A stretch of DNA of 64,000 nucleotides, from assembly GCF_005843925.1 (NCBI RefSeq), contig NZ_VCBC01000005.1, positions 124,001 to 188,000 of the forward strand, written 5' to 3'. The notes under the pieces were generated by a model. It did not search any database. It saw only the letters and a list, made by a program, of their open reading frames with translations, and had not been told where the DNA came from. Numbering within the stretch: the stretch's first letter is position 1; every line of letters starts with the position of its first letter. A program made the position numbers and the translations under genes. The stretch is from Thalassotalea litorea. GTDB lineage: Bacteria; Pseudomonadota; Gammaproteobacteria; Enterobacterales; Alteromonadaceae. This document shows positions 42,535 through 52,579 of the stretch, one piece after another.

Positions 42535-43287
42535 ATGGAAAAGCCAAGAACTAACGCTCGTCTAAACGAAAAGCGTAACGAAAAACGAAACCAACGTGGT
42601 GGCTCAACGCAGCAAAAGCCACACAACAAATTTCGTGGCCGTATTGTTGATAAAAAGTCAGTTAAATCTCGCCCAAAACCAGAACAGAGCATCATTGTGC
42701 TGTTTAACAAGCCTTATGATGTATTAACTCAGTTTACCGATGATCAAAAGCGCGCAACCTTGAAAGACTTTATTCCGATTGCCGATGTTTATGCGGCGGG
42801 AAGATTAGATAAAGATTCTGAAGGATTGCTTGTGCTTACCAATGATGGTGAACTGCAGCACAAATTGGCCAACCCAAAATTTAACAAAGCCAAAACCTAC
42901 TGGGTACAGGTTGAAGGTGAAGTAACTAAAGATTCAATAGCGTCATTGCGAAATGGTGTTGAGTTAAAAGACGGGTTAACCCGCCCCGCCAAGGTTAAGC
43001 AAATTGCAGCGCCCGAGATATGGGAACGTAGCGTCCCGATTCGCGAACGAAAAAACATTCCCACGACCTGGTTAGAAGTTATCATTACAGAAGGTAAGAA
43101 TCGCCAGGTAAGGCGCATGACAGCCCATGTTGGAAACCCAACATTGCGTTTGATTCGTGTGTCGATGGGCCCCTATTCTTTAACGGATATTGCGCCTTTA
43201 GGATCAATTAAGCCCGGGCAGTACGTGGAATTACCAACAACCAGTCACCAACCATTAACCAACACAGGAAGTAAATCCCGTGGATGA
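42535..43287 (+). CDS. rluE: 23S rRNA pseudouridine synthase RluE (RsuA family)
   Basis: Makes pseudouridine 2457 in 23S rRNA. The 250-residue protein has a very basic N-terminal tail of about 55 residues, then [12 protein letters not shown], the catalytic aspartate in [18 protein letters not shown], and [17 protein letters not shown]. There is no S4 domain, as in RluE. Gene order rluE-nudJ-mnmA-hflD-purB is that of E. coli. Its stop overlaps the GTG start of nudJ by 8 nt. Confidence 0.92.
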   Translation: MEKPRTNARLNEKRNEKRNQRGGSTQQKPHNKFRGRIVDKKSVKSRPKPEQSIIVLFNKPYDVLTQFTDDQKRATLKDFIPIADVYAAGRLDKDSEGLLVLTNDGELQHKLANPKFNKAKTYWVQVEGEVTKDSIASLRNGVELKDGLTRPAKVKQIAAPEIWERSVPIRERKNIPTTWLEVIITEGKNRQVRRMTAHVGNPTLRLIRVSMGPYSLTDIAPLGSIKPGQYVELPTTSHQPLTNTGSKSRG

Positions 43288-43741
43288 TCATCATTTGCAA
43301 TTTAAACCCAATACCACAGTCGCTGCAATCATTCATCATAACGGTAAATTTTTAATGGTAGAAGAATGGCAGGATGGACAATGGGCGTACAATCAACCTG
43401 CAGGTCATTTAGAAGCCAATGAATCGATACTCGATGGTTTAAAACGGGAAGTCGTCGAAGAAACCGGATTACACGTTTGCCCGGATGCGTTGTGCGGAAT
43501 TTACTATTTTCATCTACCACGTTCAGATCTGTTTTATTTACGATTTTGTTTTGTTGTCGAATTGGATGCCTGGCTGCAAACACAACCTCAAGATGCCGAA
43601 ATTAATCGAGCGATTTGGATGAGTTTTGAAGAAATCCGTGCAAAATCTGAACAATTACGTAGTCCTATGGTACTTAATGGGATAAACGATTACCTTGCAG
43701 GAAACACTTACCCTTTATCCCTGTTAAAAAACTATGTTTAG
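43280..43741 (+). CDS. nudJ: Nudix phosphatase NudJ
   Basis: A 153-residue Nudix hydrolase; E. coli NudJ removes phosphate from HMP-pyrophosphate and nucleoside phosphates. The Nudix box runs [20 protein letters not shown] followed by TGL, matching GX5EX7REUXEEXGU. N- and C-terminal parts ([26 protein letters not shown]) also match. The start is GTG at 43280, inside the end of rluE, so translation is coupled. Confidence 0.93.
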   Translation: MDDHHLQFKPNTTVAAIIHHNGKFLMVEEWQDGQWAYNQPAGHLEANESILDGLKREVVEETGLHVCPDALCGIYYFHLPRSDLFYLRFCFVVELDAWLQTQPQDAEINRAIWMSFEEIRAKSEQLRSPMVLNGINDYLAGNTYPLSLLKNYV

Positions 43742-43752
43742 TCGCGATGCAT

Positions 43753-43791
43753 AAAGGCGATATGCAAAGGCGATATACAAAGGTGATTAAA
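43753..43791. repeat. 13-bp tandem repeat, three units
   Basis: AAAGGCGATATGC, AAAGGCGATATAC and AAAGGTGATTAAA follow each other 12 bp after the nudJ stop. Short and imperfect. Confidence 0.55.
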
Positions 43792-44241
43792 AAAGACGTA
43801 TAACAAAGACTAAACTGCGTTCCGTATTGTTAGCCTTCATCTAACGAACCGAATACAACCAGCGAATTCAAACGTTCTAACTCAAACAAGCTTTCTCAAA
43901 CGAGCTAAATTTAACCACTGACAAAGGTATTTCGTTCGTACATTTGTCGATAGTGCGCCAAGTTTTGAGTAAACAGGATCGTTTGCAAATTCGTTACATT
44001 TTCACGGGGTGGCCGAGACAAAAATCGAGACATTTTATCGATAATGTTTCAAAAAATTGGCCTTTATCCGGATGGAAAAAAACGACTCTATACGAGTACT
44101 TAGTGCGTCGATTGATTGTGAAAGCCGTAAACACATTTTTTAATTTTTCATCGTTCAATAAGATTTAGCAATAATAATGCGTTAGCCGTTATTTCATGTT
44201 AAAATTCGCGCCATTTTTTAACTGGTTGGGAATTACAGTCC
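43792..44241. other. 450-bp gap between nudJ and mnmA
   Basis: Contains the mnmA promoter region. A 74-codon frame at 43944-44168 has no ribosome site and no recognisable domain, so it is not called. No terminator is evident for rluE-nudJ. Confidence 0.45.
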
Positions 44242-45372
44242 TTGAGTACAACAGCTAACCGTGATCTTAAAGTTATCGTCGGCATGTCCGGCGGCGTTGA
44301 TTCTTCCGTTTCGGCCTATCTTCTGAAGCAACAAGGCTATCAGGTGGAAGGCTTGTTTATGAAAAACTGGGAAGAAGACGATGACGACGAATATTGTGCA
44401 GCGGCGGAAGATTTGCAAGATGCACAAGCGGTTTGTGAAAAATTAGGGATAGAGCTTCACACCATTAACTTTGCCGCAGAATACTGGGACAATGTATTTG
44501 AATATTTTCTTGAAGAATACAAAGCGGGTCGCACTCCAAACCCAGATATCATGTGTAACAAAGAAATCAAATTCAAAGCCTTTTTAGAGTTTGCTTGCGA
44601 AGATCTAGGGGCGGACTATATCGCCACGGGTCATTATGTTCAGCGTCGCGAACACGATGGCAAATTTCAAATGATACGTGGTCTGGATAACAACAAAGAT
44701 CAAAGCTATTTTTTATATACATTAAGTCATCAACAGGTTGCGCATACACTGTTTCCTGTAGGCCATCTGGAAAAACCAGAAGTTCGGGAAATTGCTGAGC
44801 GAGAAGGTTTGATCACCCATGATAAAAAAGATTCTACCGGAATTTGTTTTATCGGTGAGCGCAAATTTAAAGATTTCCTCGGCCGTTATCTACCTGCTCA
44901 ACCCGGAGTCATTGAAAATTGCGAGGGACAGGCAATAGGTGAACATGATGGTTTGATGTATCACACGCTTGGTCAACGCAAAGGTTTACGAATCGGTGGC
45001 TTAAAAGATGCTGGTGATGAACCTTGGTATGTTGTTGAAAAAGATATGAAGCGCAATGTGCTGATTGTCGGTCAGGGGCACAATCACCCTCGCCTGTTTT
45101 CCAAAGGCTTAATCGCAAATCAATTACACTGGGTTGATCGCGAGCAAATAGAGGTTGGTAAAAGTTTTCGTTGCACGGTAAAAACTCGATATCGCCAACA
45201 TGATGTTGCGTGTCTTGTAACTCGTGTAAATAATGACGAGTACGAAATCATGTTCGATGAACAACAAAGCTCTGTGACGCCAGGGCAATCGGTTGTGTTT
45301 TACCAGGACGATGTGTGTTTAGGCGGCGGCATTATTGATATCTTGATCCGGGATTTTGATGCCGTAGAATGA
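44242..45372 (+). CDS. mnmA: tRNA 2-thiouridylase MnmA
   Basis: Puts sulfur on U34 of tRNA Lys, Glu and Gln. The 376-residue protein has the PP-loop [15 protein letters not shown] near residue 14, [13 protein letters not shown], the first active cysteine in [14 protein letters not shown], and the second in [13 protein letters not shown]. The start is the rare codon TTG at 44242: it yields the same N-terminal length as E. coli MnmA, and no ATG is available before the PP loop. Followed by hflD after 77 bp. Confidence 0.96.
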   Translation: MSTTANRDLKVIVGMSGGVDSSVSAYLLKQQGYQVEGLFMKNWEEDDDDEYCAAAEDLQDAQAVCEKLGIELHTINFAAEYWDNVFEYFLEEYKAGRTPNPDIMCNKEIKFKAFLEFACEDLGADYIATGHYVQRREHDGKFQMIRGLDNNKDQSYFLYTLSHQQVAHTLFPVGHLEKPEVREIAEREGLITHDKKDSTGICFIGERKFKDFLGRYLPAQPGVIENCEGQAIGEHDGLMYHTLGQRKGLRIGGLKDAGDEPWYVVEKDMKRNVLIVGQGHNHPRLFSKGLIANQLHWVDREQIEVGKSFRCTVKTRYRQHDVACLVTRVNNDEYEIMFDEQQSSVTPGQSVVFYQDDVCLGGGIIDILIRDFDAVE

Positions 45373-45449
45373 ACCGTCTACCCACGAATAATTAACACGT
45401 ATTTTCAACATGATAGAAGATAAACCATAACAATTACGCTGTAGGTTAT

Positions 45450-46067
45450 ATGAGACAACAAACCTTAACATTCGCTGCAATATGTCAGGCCGCTGCCATG
45501 ATCCAAGGTATTGCCCGAAAAAATCAACTGGACGAGCCTTTGTTTGAGTTGATGCTGAACTCTATTGTGATCACAGATCCCAAAGATTCCCTGGAAGTCT
45601 ATGGTTCCGATATCGCGCATTTGAAAAAAGGCTTGCAACTCATCGTCAGCCAACTTGGCGATACAACTGCTGAAAAAGATCCAGAGATTACTCGTTATAT
45701 CGTCAGCATGCTTAATTTAGAGCGACGATTGCAAAACAAGAAGAAAGATCTCGCCAGTCTTGGTAGCCGCATTGATCAATGTCAACGCCAGTTAGATCAC
45801 TTTGAACTTACCAGCGACACTATGATTGCCAATTTCGCCAATGTTTATATTGACGTGATCAGTCCTTTAGCAACTCGCATCCAAATCGCTGGTGAACAAT
45901 CAATTTTAAAGCAGGTCGGTAACCAAAACCGTATTCGTGCTTTGCTCCTGTCAGGTATCCGAGCTGCGGTACTTTGGCGACAAATGGGCGGTAAACGCCG
46001 AGTTATTTTATTTCGCCGACGCCAGGTAGTGGCAGAAGCTCAAAAATTATTAAAGTCTATACATTAA
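45450..46067 (+). CDS. hflD: High-frequency lysogenisation protein HflD
   Basis: A 205-residue helical protein, peripheral at the inner membrane. In E. coli HflD binds phage lambda CII, but its general cell role is unclear. The family pattern is kept: AAICQAAAMIQGIAR near the start, LNSIVITDPKDSLEVYG, ITRYIVSMLNLERRL and the C-terminal LLLSGIRAAVLWRQMGGKR. It sits between mnmA and purB (13 bp to purB), as in E. coli. Confidence 0.94.
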   Translation: MRQQTLTFAAICQAAAMIQGIARKNQLDEPLFELMLNSIVITDPKDSLEVYGSDIAHLKKGLQLIVSQLGDTTAEKDPEITRYIVSMLNLERRLQNKKKDLASLGSRIDQCQRQLDHFELTSDTMIANFANVYIDVISPLATRIQIAGEQSILKQVGNQNRIRALLLSGIRAAVLWRQMGGKRRVILFRRRQVVAEAQKLLKSIH

Positions 46068-46071
46068 TTAG

Positions 46072-47448
<1,377 letters not shown>

Positions 47449-47469
47449 ATCGTCAAAAATGACATCACG

Positions 47470-47501
47470 AAAAGGCTATGAATCATCATAGCCTTTTTTT
47501 A
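47470..47501 (+). terminator. Terminator of purB
   Basis: AAAAGGCTATGA pairs perfectly with TCATAGCCTTTT around ATCA, followed by a T-run. Confidence 0.93.
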
Positions 47502-48137
47502 TGCTCTGATCCCCCAACCACATATGCAGACTTAGTTACAAAGAATCGAAAGACTCAACGACCTACCACGCTTTAAAAATTTCCACTACCAAATCACTAA
47601 TCATCACTAACAAGATACCCAAAAATGGCACTTGAACACCGGGTTAGGCTTTCAACCTTAACAGGACACCCACCATAAAAATCGGCCTATTCTCACCAAA
47701 TAGGCGATTAATTAGAAGGAGAACTCAAAGAACAACGTCCGAGTATATTCGAACAAAAATCGTAGATAGCACATTTTAACTGCTCTACAGCAGAAGAATT
47801 AACTATTCCCCCTCCTCCTATGCCTAGTGGAATTCTCCAAATTGCCCGCCCCAATTGATATGGGTGTCTTGTTAGCGTGGGTGTCTTGTTAGCGTGGGTG
47901 TCTTGTTAGCGTGGGTGTCTTGTTAGCGTGGGTGTCTTGTTAGCGTGCGTTAAGAGTAATTTGAGGCACAGGTCGCCTTCTACGGATAGAAGCCGGTCTT
48001 TGCTTGAATTGAATATTCATTTGTACGAATCGGGTTTTGGCATAATTGCTAACGGCATAAATATCTTCTCCGTCCCTGATTTTTTTAACGTTGACGTGTA
48101 TCCTATAGCCATTGATTTTTAATGTTGTAGTAAAACC
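47502..48137. other. 636-bp gap between purB and roxA
   Basis: The longest gap in the window. Apart from the 17-bp repeat array (listed separately) it has no supported gene. A 64-codon frame at 47928-48122 starts inside the repeat and shows no protein-like features. E. coli has phoPQ in this place; no trace of them is seen. Confidence 0.5.
47861..47945. repeat. 17-bp tandem repeat, five exact copies
   Basis: The unit TGGGTGTCTTGTTAGCG is repeated five times without a mismatch, from 47861 to 47945, then breaks into TGCGTTAAG. There are no spacers, so it is not CRISPR. Perfect identity suggests recent slippage. Confidence 0.97.
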
Positions 48138-49283
48138 ATGATCATCGAATGGAAAGATCTTACCCCTGAACTTTTTCTTGAGCAGTATTGGCAGAAAAAG
48201 CCATTACTAATCAAGGGAGCATTTCCCGATTTTAATGATCCAGTAGATCCGGACGAGCTTGCTGGGCTCGCCATGGAAGATATGATTGAATCTCGTATCG
48301 TTCAGCGCTTAGGAAATGAATGGAACGTCGAACATGGTCCGATTCCCGATTTTGAACCGTTTGGTGACGAAAATTGGACTTTGCTTGTGCAAGCGGTAAA
48401 TCACTGGTTTGAAGATGTTGATTCACTCATCACGCCATTTCGATTCATTCCCAATTGGCGCATAGACGATGTTATGGTAAGTTTCTCAACCCCGGGTGGC
48501 GGTGTTGGACCTCATCTCGATCAGTACGATGTTTTTATTATTCAAGGTAGTGGTAAACGTCATTGGCGCGTCGGTAAACCAGATCATGGATTACAAAACC
48601 TATTGCCACACCCAGATCTAAAGCAGGTATCCGCTTTTAGCAGTTGTATTGATGTTACAACGGAGGCTGGGGATTTACTCTATATCCCACCACACCATCC
48701 CCACGACGGCGTGGCCATTGATAATGCAATGAACTATTCCATAGGCTTTCAAGCGCCAAATCCTCAGGAATTGTTTGGAGGACTCGCCGATTACATGCTT
48801 GATGAAGACCTGTACGGTAAACGCCTTGACGATAGTCAACGTAGCTACACTGACAGTCCTGAACATTTAAGTACAAAAGACTTCCAACACATAAAAAATC
48901 AAATGCAGCATGTGTTAAATAATGAAGATATGTTAGAAGACTTTCTTGGTCAACATTTAACGAGTGTCCATCACGCCCTCGATGTAGGGTTGCCCGACGA
49001 TCCTATCTCCATCGATGAATTGCCTGATATCATTGAACAAATCATAGAAGATGATGGCGCTCTAGAACCCGTGTTAGGCATTAAAACGCTTGTGATTGAG
49101 CAACGTAAACTTTTCATTAATGGCGAACGATTTGCGATCTACGAAGAAACTCACGATCTCGCCTTTGCGATGGCAAATAAGCAACACCTTAATTCAGAAT
49201 TGTTAAAAAGCGCGATGAGCAATTTGAAAAACCTGGAGCTGTTAACTAGGGTTATTAATATAGGACTTTGGCAGTTGGCTTGA
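48138..49283 (+). CDS. roxA: Ribosomal protein L16 arginine hydroxylase RoxA (YcfD)
   Basis: An Fe(II)/2-oxoglutarate oxygenase that hydroxylates an arginine in ribosomal protein L16. The 381 residues hold a JmjC/cupin barrel: metal ligands His and Asp are in GPHLDQYDVFIIQGSGKRHW near residue 130, and the distal His is in IPPHHPHDGVAID. A winged-helix-like C-terminal half follows. E. coli roxA likewise lies in the purB neighbourhood. The GNAT gene follows 8 bp after the stop, so they may form an operon. Confidence 0.93.
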   Translation: MIIEWKDLTPELFLEQYWQKKPLLIKGAFPDFNDPVDPDELAGLAMEDMIESRIVQRLGNEWNVEHGPIPDFEPFGDENWTLLVQAVNHWFEDVDSLITPFRFIPNWRIDDVMVSFSTPGGGVGPHLDQYDVFIIQGSGKRHWRVGKPDHGLQNLLPHPDLKQVSAFSSCIDVTTEAGDLLYIPPHHPHDGVAIDNAMNYSIGFQAPNPQELFGGLADYMLDEDLYGKRLDDSQRSYTDSPEHLSTKDFQHIKNQMQHVLNNEDMLEDFLGQHLTSVHHALDVGLPDDPISIDELPDIIEQIIEDDGALEPVLGIKTLVIEQRKLFINGERFAIYEETHDLAFAMANKQHLNSELLKSAMSNLKNLELLTRVINIGLWQLA

Positions 49284-49291
49284 GGTGAGTA

Positions 49292-49753
49292 GTGCGCTAC
49301 AAAGTGAATGTTGTTCGTTGGCAGCAAGCCGAACGACAATTAAAATCTGTTCGCGAAAAAGTTTTTTGTTGCGAACGGCGGATCCCCTACGACGTAGAAT
49401 TTGATCAGCAAGACAGAAAAGCCCACCACGTTCTGGTGGTGGATGAAGAAACCCAAGAAGCCATAGCAACCGGTAGGATCACCAACAATGGTGAAATATC
49501 CCGAATTGCTGTGGTCATTTCAAAACGAAAGAGTCCGGTAGGTAAAGAGGTCATTCAGGCCTTGGTCAAAATTGCCCGAAAGAATCAATTGAACGAAGTG
49601 TATATCAATTCCGATTTGGACGCCGTCAGCTATTTTGCCAGTCATAACTTCCGCCCAGTAGGGGCAGTTTTTATGGAAGCCGGAATACCCAGACAACGAA
49701 TGGCCTGTCCCATCCGGGAAATCGATTTTAAAAGATTCTATTTAAGCCATTAA
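49292..49753 (+). CDS. GNAT-family N-acetyltransferase
   Basis: A 153-residue acetyltransferase with GTG start at 49292, preceded by GAGGTG 5 nt upstream. The N-terminal helix region ends with VFCCERRIPYDVEFDQQDRK, the central strands have HHVLVVDEETQEAIATGRI, and the acetyl-CoA loop SRIAVVISKRKSPVGKEVIQ is present though less typical than the usual R-x-x-G-x-G/A. The C-terminal FMEAGIPRQRMA resembles ElaA/YjcF-type proteins. Substrate unknown. It directly follows roxA. Confidence 0.85.
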   Translation: MRYKVNVVRWQQAERQLKSVREKVFCCERRIPYDVEFDQQDRKAHHVLVVDEETQEAIATGRITNNGEISRIAVVISKRKSPVGKEVIQALVKIARKNQLNEVYINSDLDAVSYFASHNFRPVGAVFMEAGIPRQRMACPIREIDFKRFYLSH

Positions 49754-49798
49754 CCTTGATAGAATCTTCGTTTCTCTGGGCGTTGAGAATGTCGACGA

Positions 49799-50209
49799 TT
49801 AGCCGTTTTTCCAAACGCTTTCGTCTTCAAACATCTCATACAGACTTTCGGCTCGGGAAACCAGTAAGCGGGCAAACTCAACTTGTGCAGGTTCGTTTGC
49901 AGCGCGCCCGATATTTTCCGCCTGTAATTGCCATTTCATCGCAAAATTTCTTACGGCTTCACGACCATCAATCGCGGCAGCGACCGGAATATGGTCAGCG
50001 GGTAAATCACCACAAATCACCCAATAATTTTCTTTTTCATTGGTCTGTAGTTTCCACACCGCGAATAGTGGCGCGATATAACGGCTATCTTCCGTCGTAA
50101 CCGAAGTGACAACCATGCCCTTCTCTGCCATGTATTTCGTTGCTTTTTGGTATTGTTCACGCACCCATGCGCTGCGTTGTTCTTCGGTAAATTCGCCAGG
50201 ATTGCTCAT
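49799..50209 (-). CDS. DUF4826 family protein
   Basis: A 136-residue protein starting at the ATG at 50209 (GAGG 6 nt upstream); the open frame goes on to 50515 but without protein-like content. The core FTEEQRSAWVREQYQKATKY, YIAPLFAVWKLQ and YWVICGDLPADHIP matches DUF4826, a family seen mainly in marine gammaproteobacteria. No catalytic motif or membrane segment is seen. It is divergent from leucine dehydrogenase and converges with the GNAT gene. Confidence 0.8.
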   Translation of the reverse strand: MSNPGEFTEEQRSAWVREQYQKATKYMAEKGMVVTSVTTEDSRYIAPLFAVWKLQTNEKENYWVICGDLPADHIPVAAAIDGREAVRNFAMKWQLQAENIGRAANEPAQVEFARLLVSRAESLYEMFEDESVWKNG

Positions 50210-50449
50210 ACGAGGCCTCATAATGAAAAAATTTTCGCCCATACTCGCTGAAAATGTTGATAATCTCAAGTACAAAATGACGAATTTGCTTGTAGTATTA
50301 AATGAACAGATCCAAAAAAAAGAATTTATTGCTATATATGGCCTGAAGCGAGTGAAAGTGATATTGTTCGCGCAATTTTTACCGCTTAAATTTTCAGAGA
50401 TTTGAACTCTGTAAATTACTCTGTACTGAACAATAAAATGGAGAAAAGT

Positions 50450-51493
50450 GTGGCTCTTTTTGATCTCGTCGATTTTGATCACCACGAACAGGTTGTGTTT
50501 TGCTCTGATGAACAAACCGGTTTAAAAGCGATTATCGCTGTACACAATACAAACTTAGGTCCTGCCGCTGGTGGTTGCCGATTTTGGGACTATGCCAACG
50601 AAGATGAAGCATTAAAAGACGTATTGCGTTTATCAAGAGGCATGACCTATAAAAATGCGATGGCTGGATTACATTTAGGTGGTGGTAAGGCTGTAATTAT
50701 CGGCAATCCGAAACAGCTTAAATCAGAAGCCCTGTTTAAAGCATTCGGCCGAGCGGTCAACAATTTGGGTGGACGCTACTATACAGCAGAAGACGTAAAT
50801 ATTACGACTGCTGATATGGCGATTGTGAACCAAGAAACCCAATTTGTTTCAGGTCTTGAAGGTAAAAGTGGAAATCCTGGCCCATTTACGGCACTCGGCA
50901 CTTTTCTAGGCATTAAAGCCGCAGTCAAATTTAAGTTAGGCAAAGACGACTTAACCGGCATCAAAGTTGCGGTACAAGGTTTAGGAAGCGTAGGTTATTC
51001 TCTGTGTGAGAAACTGCATCGCGCTGGCGCCATACTCGTCGTTACCGACATCAATCAAATTGCGCTCGATAAAGCCCAAACAGAACTGAATGCAAAGGTC
51101 GTTGGCCTTGACGAAATTTATGCTCAGGATGTTGATGTATTTGCCCCTTGTGCACTTGGCGCCACAGTAAATGATCAAACCCTGGCACAATTTAAAGCGA
51201 CCATAATCGCGGGTTGCGCCAATAACCAATTGGCTGAAGCTCGTCACGATCAAGCGTTAATGGATCAGGGAATTCTTTATGCACCAGATTACGTGATAAA
51301 TGCCGGAGGTATCATTAATGTCGCATTGGAAATTGGTGAAGAGCCCTACTGTGCCAACCAAGCGACCAAATTGGTTGAAGATATCTACAACACTTTAATG
51401 AAAGTATTTAGCAAGGCACATGAAGAAAATCTTCCAACAGGATTGGTCGCGGATAAAATGGCAAGAGACATTATTGCCAATGGCCATAAATAA
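50450..51493 (+). CDS. Leucine dehydrogenase (Glu/Leu/Phe/Val dehydrogenase family)
   Basis: Deaminates branched-chain amino acids, giving 2-oxo acids and NADH. The chosen start is GTG at 50450 with GGAG 6 nt upstream; it gives a 347-residue protein beginning MALFDLVDFDHHE, as usual for leucine dehydrogenases. An ATG at 50438 lacks a ribosome site. NLGPAAGGCRFW and the catalytic lysine region GMTYKNAMAGLHLGGGKAV are clear, and VAVQGLGSVGYSLCEKL binds NAD. Its terminator follows 28 bp after the stop. Confidence 0.93.
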   Translation: MALFDLVDFDHHEQVVFCSDEQTGLKAIIAVHNTNLGPAAGGCRFWDYANEDEALKDVLRLSRGMTYKNAMAGLHLGGGKAVIIGNPKQLKSEALFKAFGRAVNNLGGRYYTAEDVNITTADMAIVNQETQFVSGLEGKSGNPGPFTALGTFLGIKAAVKFKLGKDDLTGIKVAVQGLGSVGYSLCEKLHRAGAILVVTDINQIALDKAQTELNAKVVGLDEIYAQDVDVFAPCALGATVNDQTLAQFKATIIAGCANNQLAEARHDQALMDQGILYAPDYVINAGGIINVALEIGEEPYCANQATKLVEDIYNTLMKVFSKAHEENLPTGLVADKMARDIIANGHK

Positions 51494-51520
51494 CGTCATT
51501 AGTCGCCACTTCAATTAAAT

Positions 51521-51548
51521 AAAATCCCGTGCTGATACGGGATTTTTT
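51521..51548. terminator. Terminator between leucine dehydrogenase and the 51612 gene
   Basis: AAAATCCCGT pairs with ACGGGATTTT around GCTGAT and is followed by T-runs on both strands, so it may serve both convergent genes. Confidence 0.88.
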
Positions 51549-51611
51549 ATTTCATATTTTCATACCGATTAAACGGCAAGAAATTCGGTATTACGAACCG
51601 TCTGTATTTCT

Positions 51612-52001
51612 TCACAGCACGGATAATGTTTTCAAGTCATCGACGAGTACCTGGGCATATCCAATGGTCAGAAAAACTTCTAATGCCACACTGATTAATA
51701 TACTGGCATTTACACGCTTCGCTTGATACTCCTTAACGCCAAGCATCGCCAACACAACCATCGCAAACAAAAGCCCTGCTGAAATCGCTAGCCGTAGCTG
51801 CGAAAGTGGTGCTGTCCTGGCTAGCAATAAAATGATCGCAATGCCGAGATAAGCAGTGCCAAGACGACGTCCGACAACGACGGTTTCACTGTGTACCTGC
51901 ATGCCCCACCTTCGAATCAATACAGGTGCAAAGAATAACCACCCCACCCCTAAAATGAAGGCAGCGACAGCAGTAACGGTGACAACGAAACTAAAGCTCA
52001 T
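51612..52001 (-). CDS. Four-helix membrane protein, hypothetical
   Basis: A 129-residue protein from the ATG at 52001, which has AAGGA 7 nt upstream; an in-frame extension to 52055 is not supported. Four hydrophobic helices are visible: VVTVTAVAAFILGVGWLFF, GTAYLGIAIILLLA, LAISAGLLFAMVVLAMLG, and ISVALEVFLTIGYAQVL. No family is recognised with confidence. It is probably an inner-membrane protein without enzymatic residues. Confidence 0.75.
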   Translation of the reverse strand: MSFSFVVTVTAVAAFILGVGWLFFAPVLIRRWGMQVHSETVVVGRRLGTAYLGIAIILLLARTAPLSQLRLAISAGLLFAMVVLAMLGVKEYQAKRVNASILISVALEVFLTIGYAQVLVDDLKTLSVL

Positions 52002-52243
52002 AATTACATCCTTCTGACTATTTGTCGCACAGCAGCGAAGCCTCGGGTTATACAAATAAAGCGGTAAATAAACAGCAAAAGATAAATTTCATTATTTAGC
52101 CAGTTGATGTTGAGAATACGAAATTGCCCAGTAATAGGAAATTCACCAACGAACCAGAATGAGAAAATTATGCCTTGCACTAACCTAACGACAAACCAGG
52201 CAAATAACGCTGACACGCAATATAATAAATTGCATATAGCCCT

Positions 52244-52531
52244 TTAGATGACTTTTTTGTTTACTTTGTCGGAATGTCCGAGAGATTTATCTGGCGCAAT
52301 AACATCACGAACGATTTGTTTTAGTTCGGTGATTTCTGGAAATCGGCCTTGTTCTTTTCGCGACCAGATAAGAACGTCATTGGCAATCACTTCAAAAATT
52401 CCCCCGGTCCCTGGCTTTAACGTCAATTCGCTGACTTCGCCATCAAAGGTGGTAAGGATCTCTTGCGCCATCCAGGTTGAACGAAGCAACCAACGACATT
52501 GGCTACAGTATTTGATCTCAATTTTATTCAT
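52244..52531 (-). CDS. SelT/SelW/SelH (Rdx) family protein, cysteine version
   Basis: A 95-residue thioredoxin-like protein. The redox site is YCSQCRWLLR (Cys9, Cys12) where animal selenoprotein W has CXXU; here both are cysteines. GTGGIFEVIANDVLIWSRKE is the second conserved stretch. Function is thought to be redox buffering but is unproven in bacteria. It lies 48 bp downstream of ydiJ on the same strand and may be co-transcribed with it. Confidence 0.9.
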   Translation of the reverse strand: MNKIEIKYCSQCRWLLRSTWMAQEILTTFDGEVSELTLKPGTGGIFEVIANDVLIWSRKEQGRFPEITELKQIVRDVIAPDKSLGHSDKVNKKVI

Positions 52532-52579
52532 AATTTGTTATTCAACTGTTTGTTTGAACCAGATAGTGCGGCCAATTAA

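Noticed and set aside
43944..44168. 74-codon plus-strand frame upstream of mnmA
   Set aside because: No ribosome site, no recognisable domain, and it overlaps the likely mnmA promoter region.
47861..47945. CRISPR array
   Set aside because: Units are directly contiguous with no spacers, and no cas genes are nearby.
47928..48122. 64-codon plus-strand frame starting in the 17-bp repeat
   Set aside because: Start codon belongs to the repeat and the composition is not protein-like.
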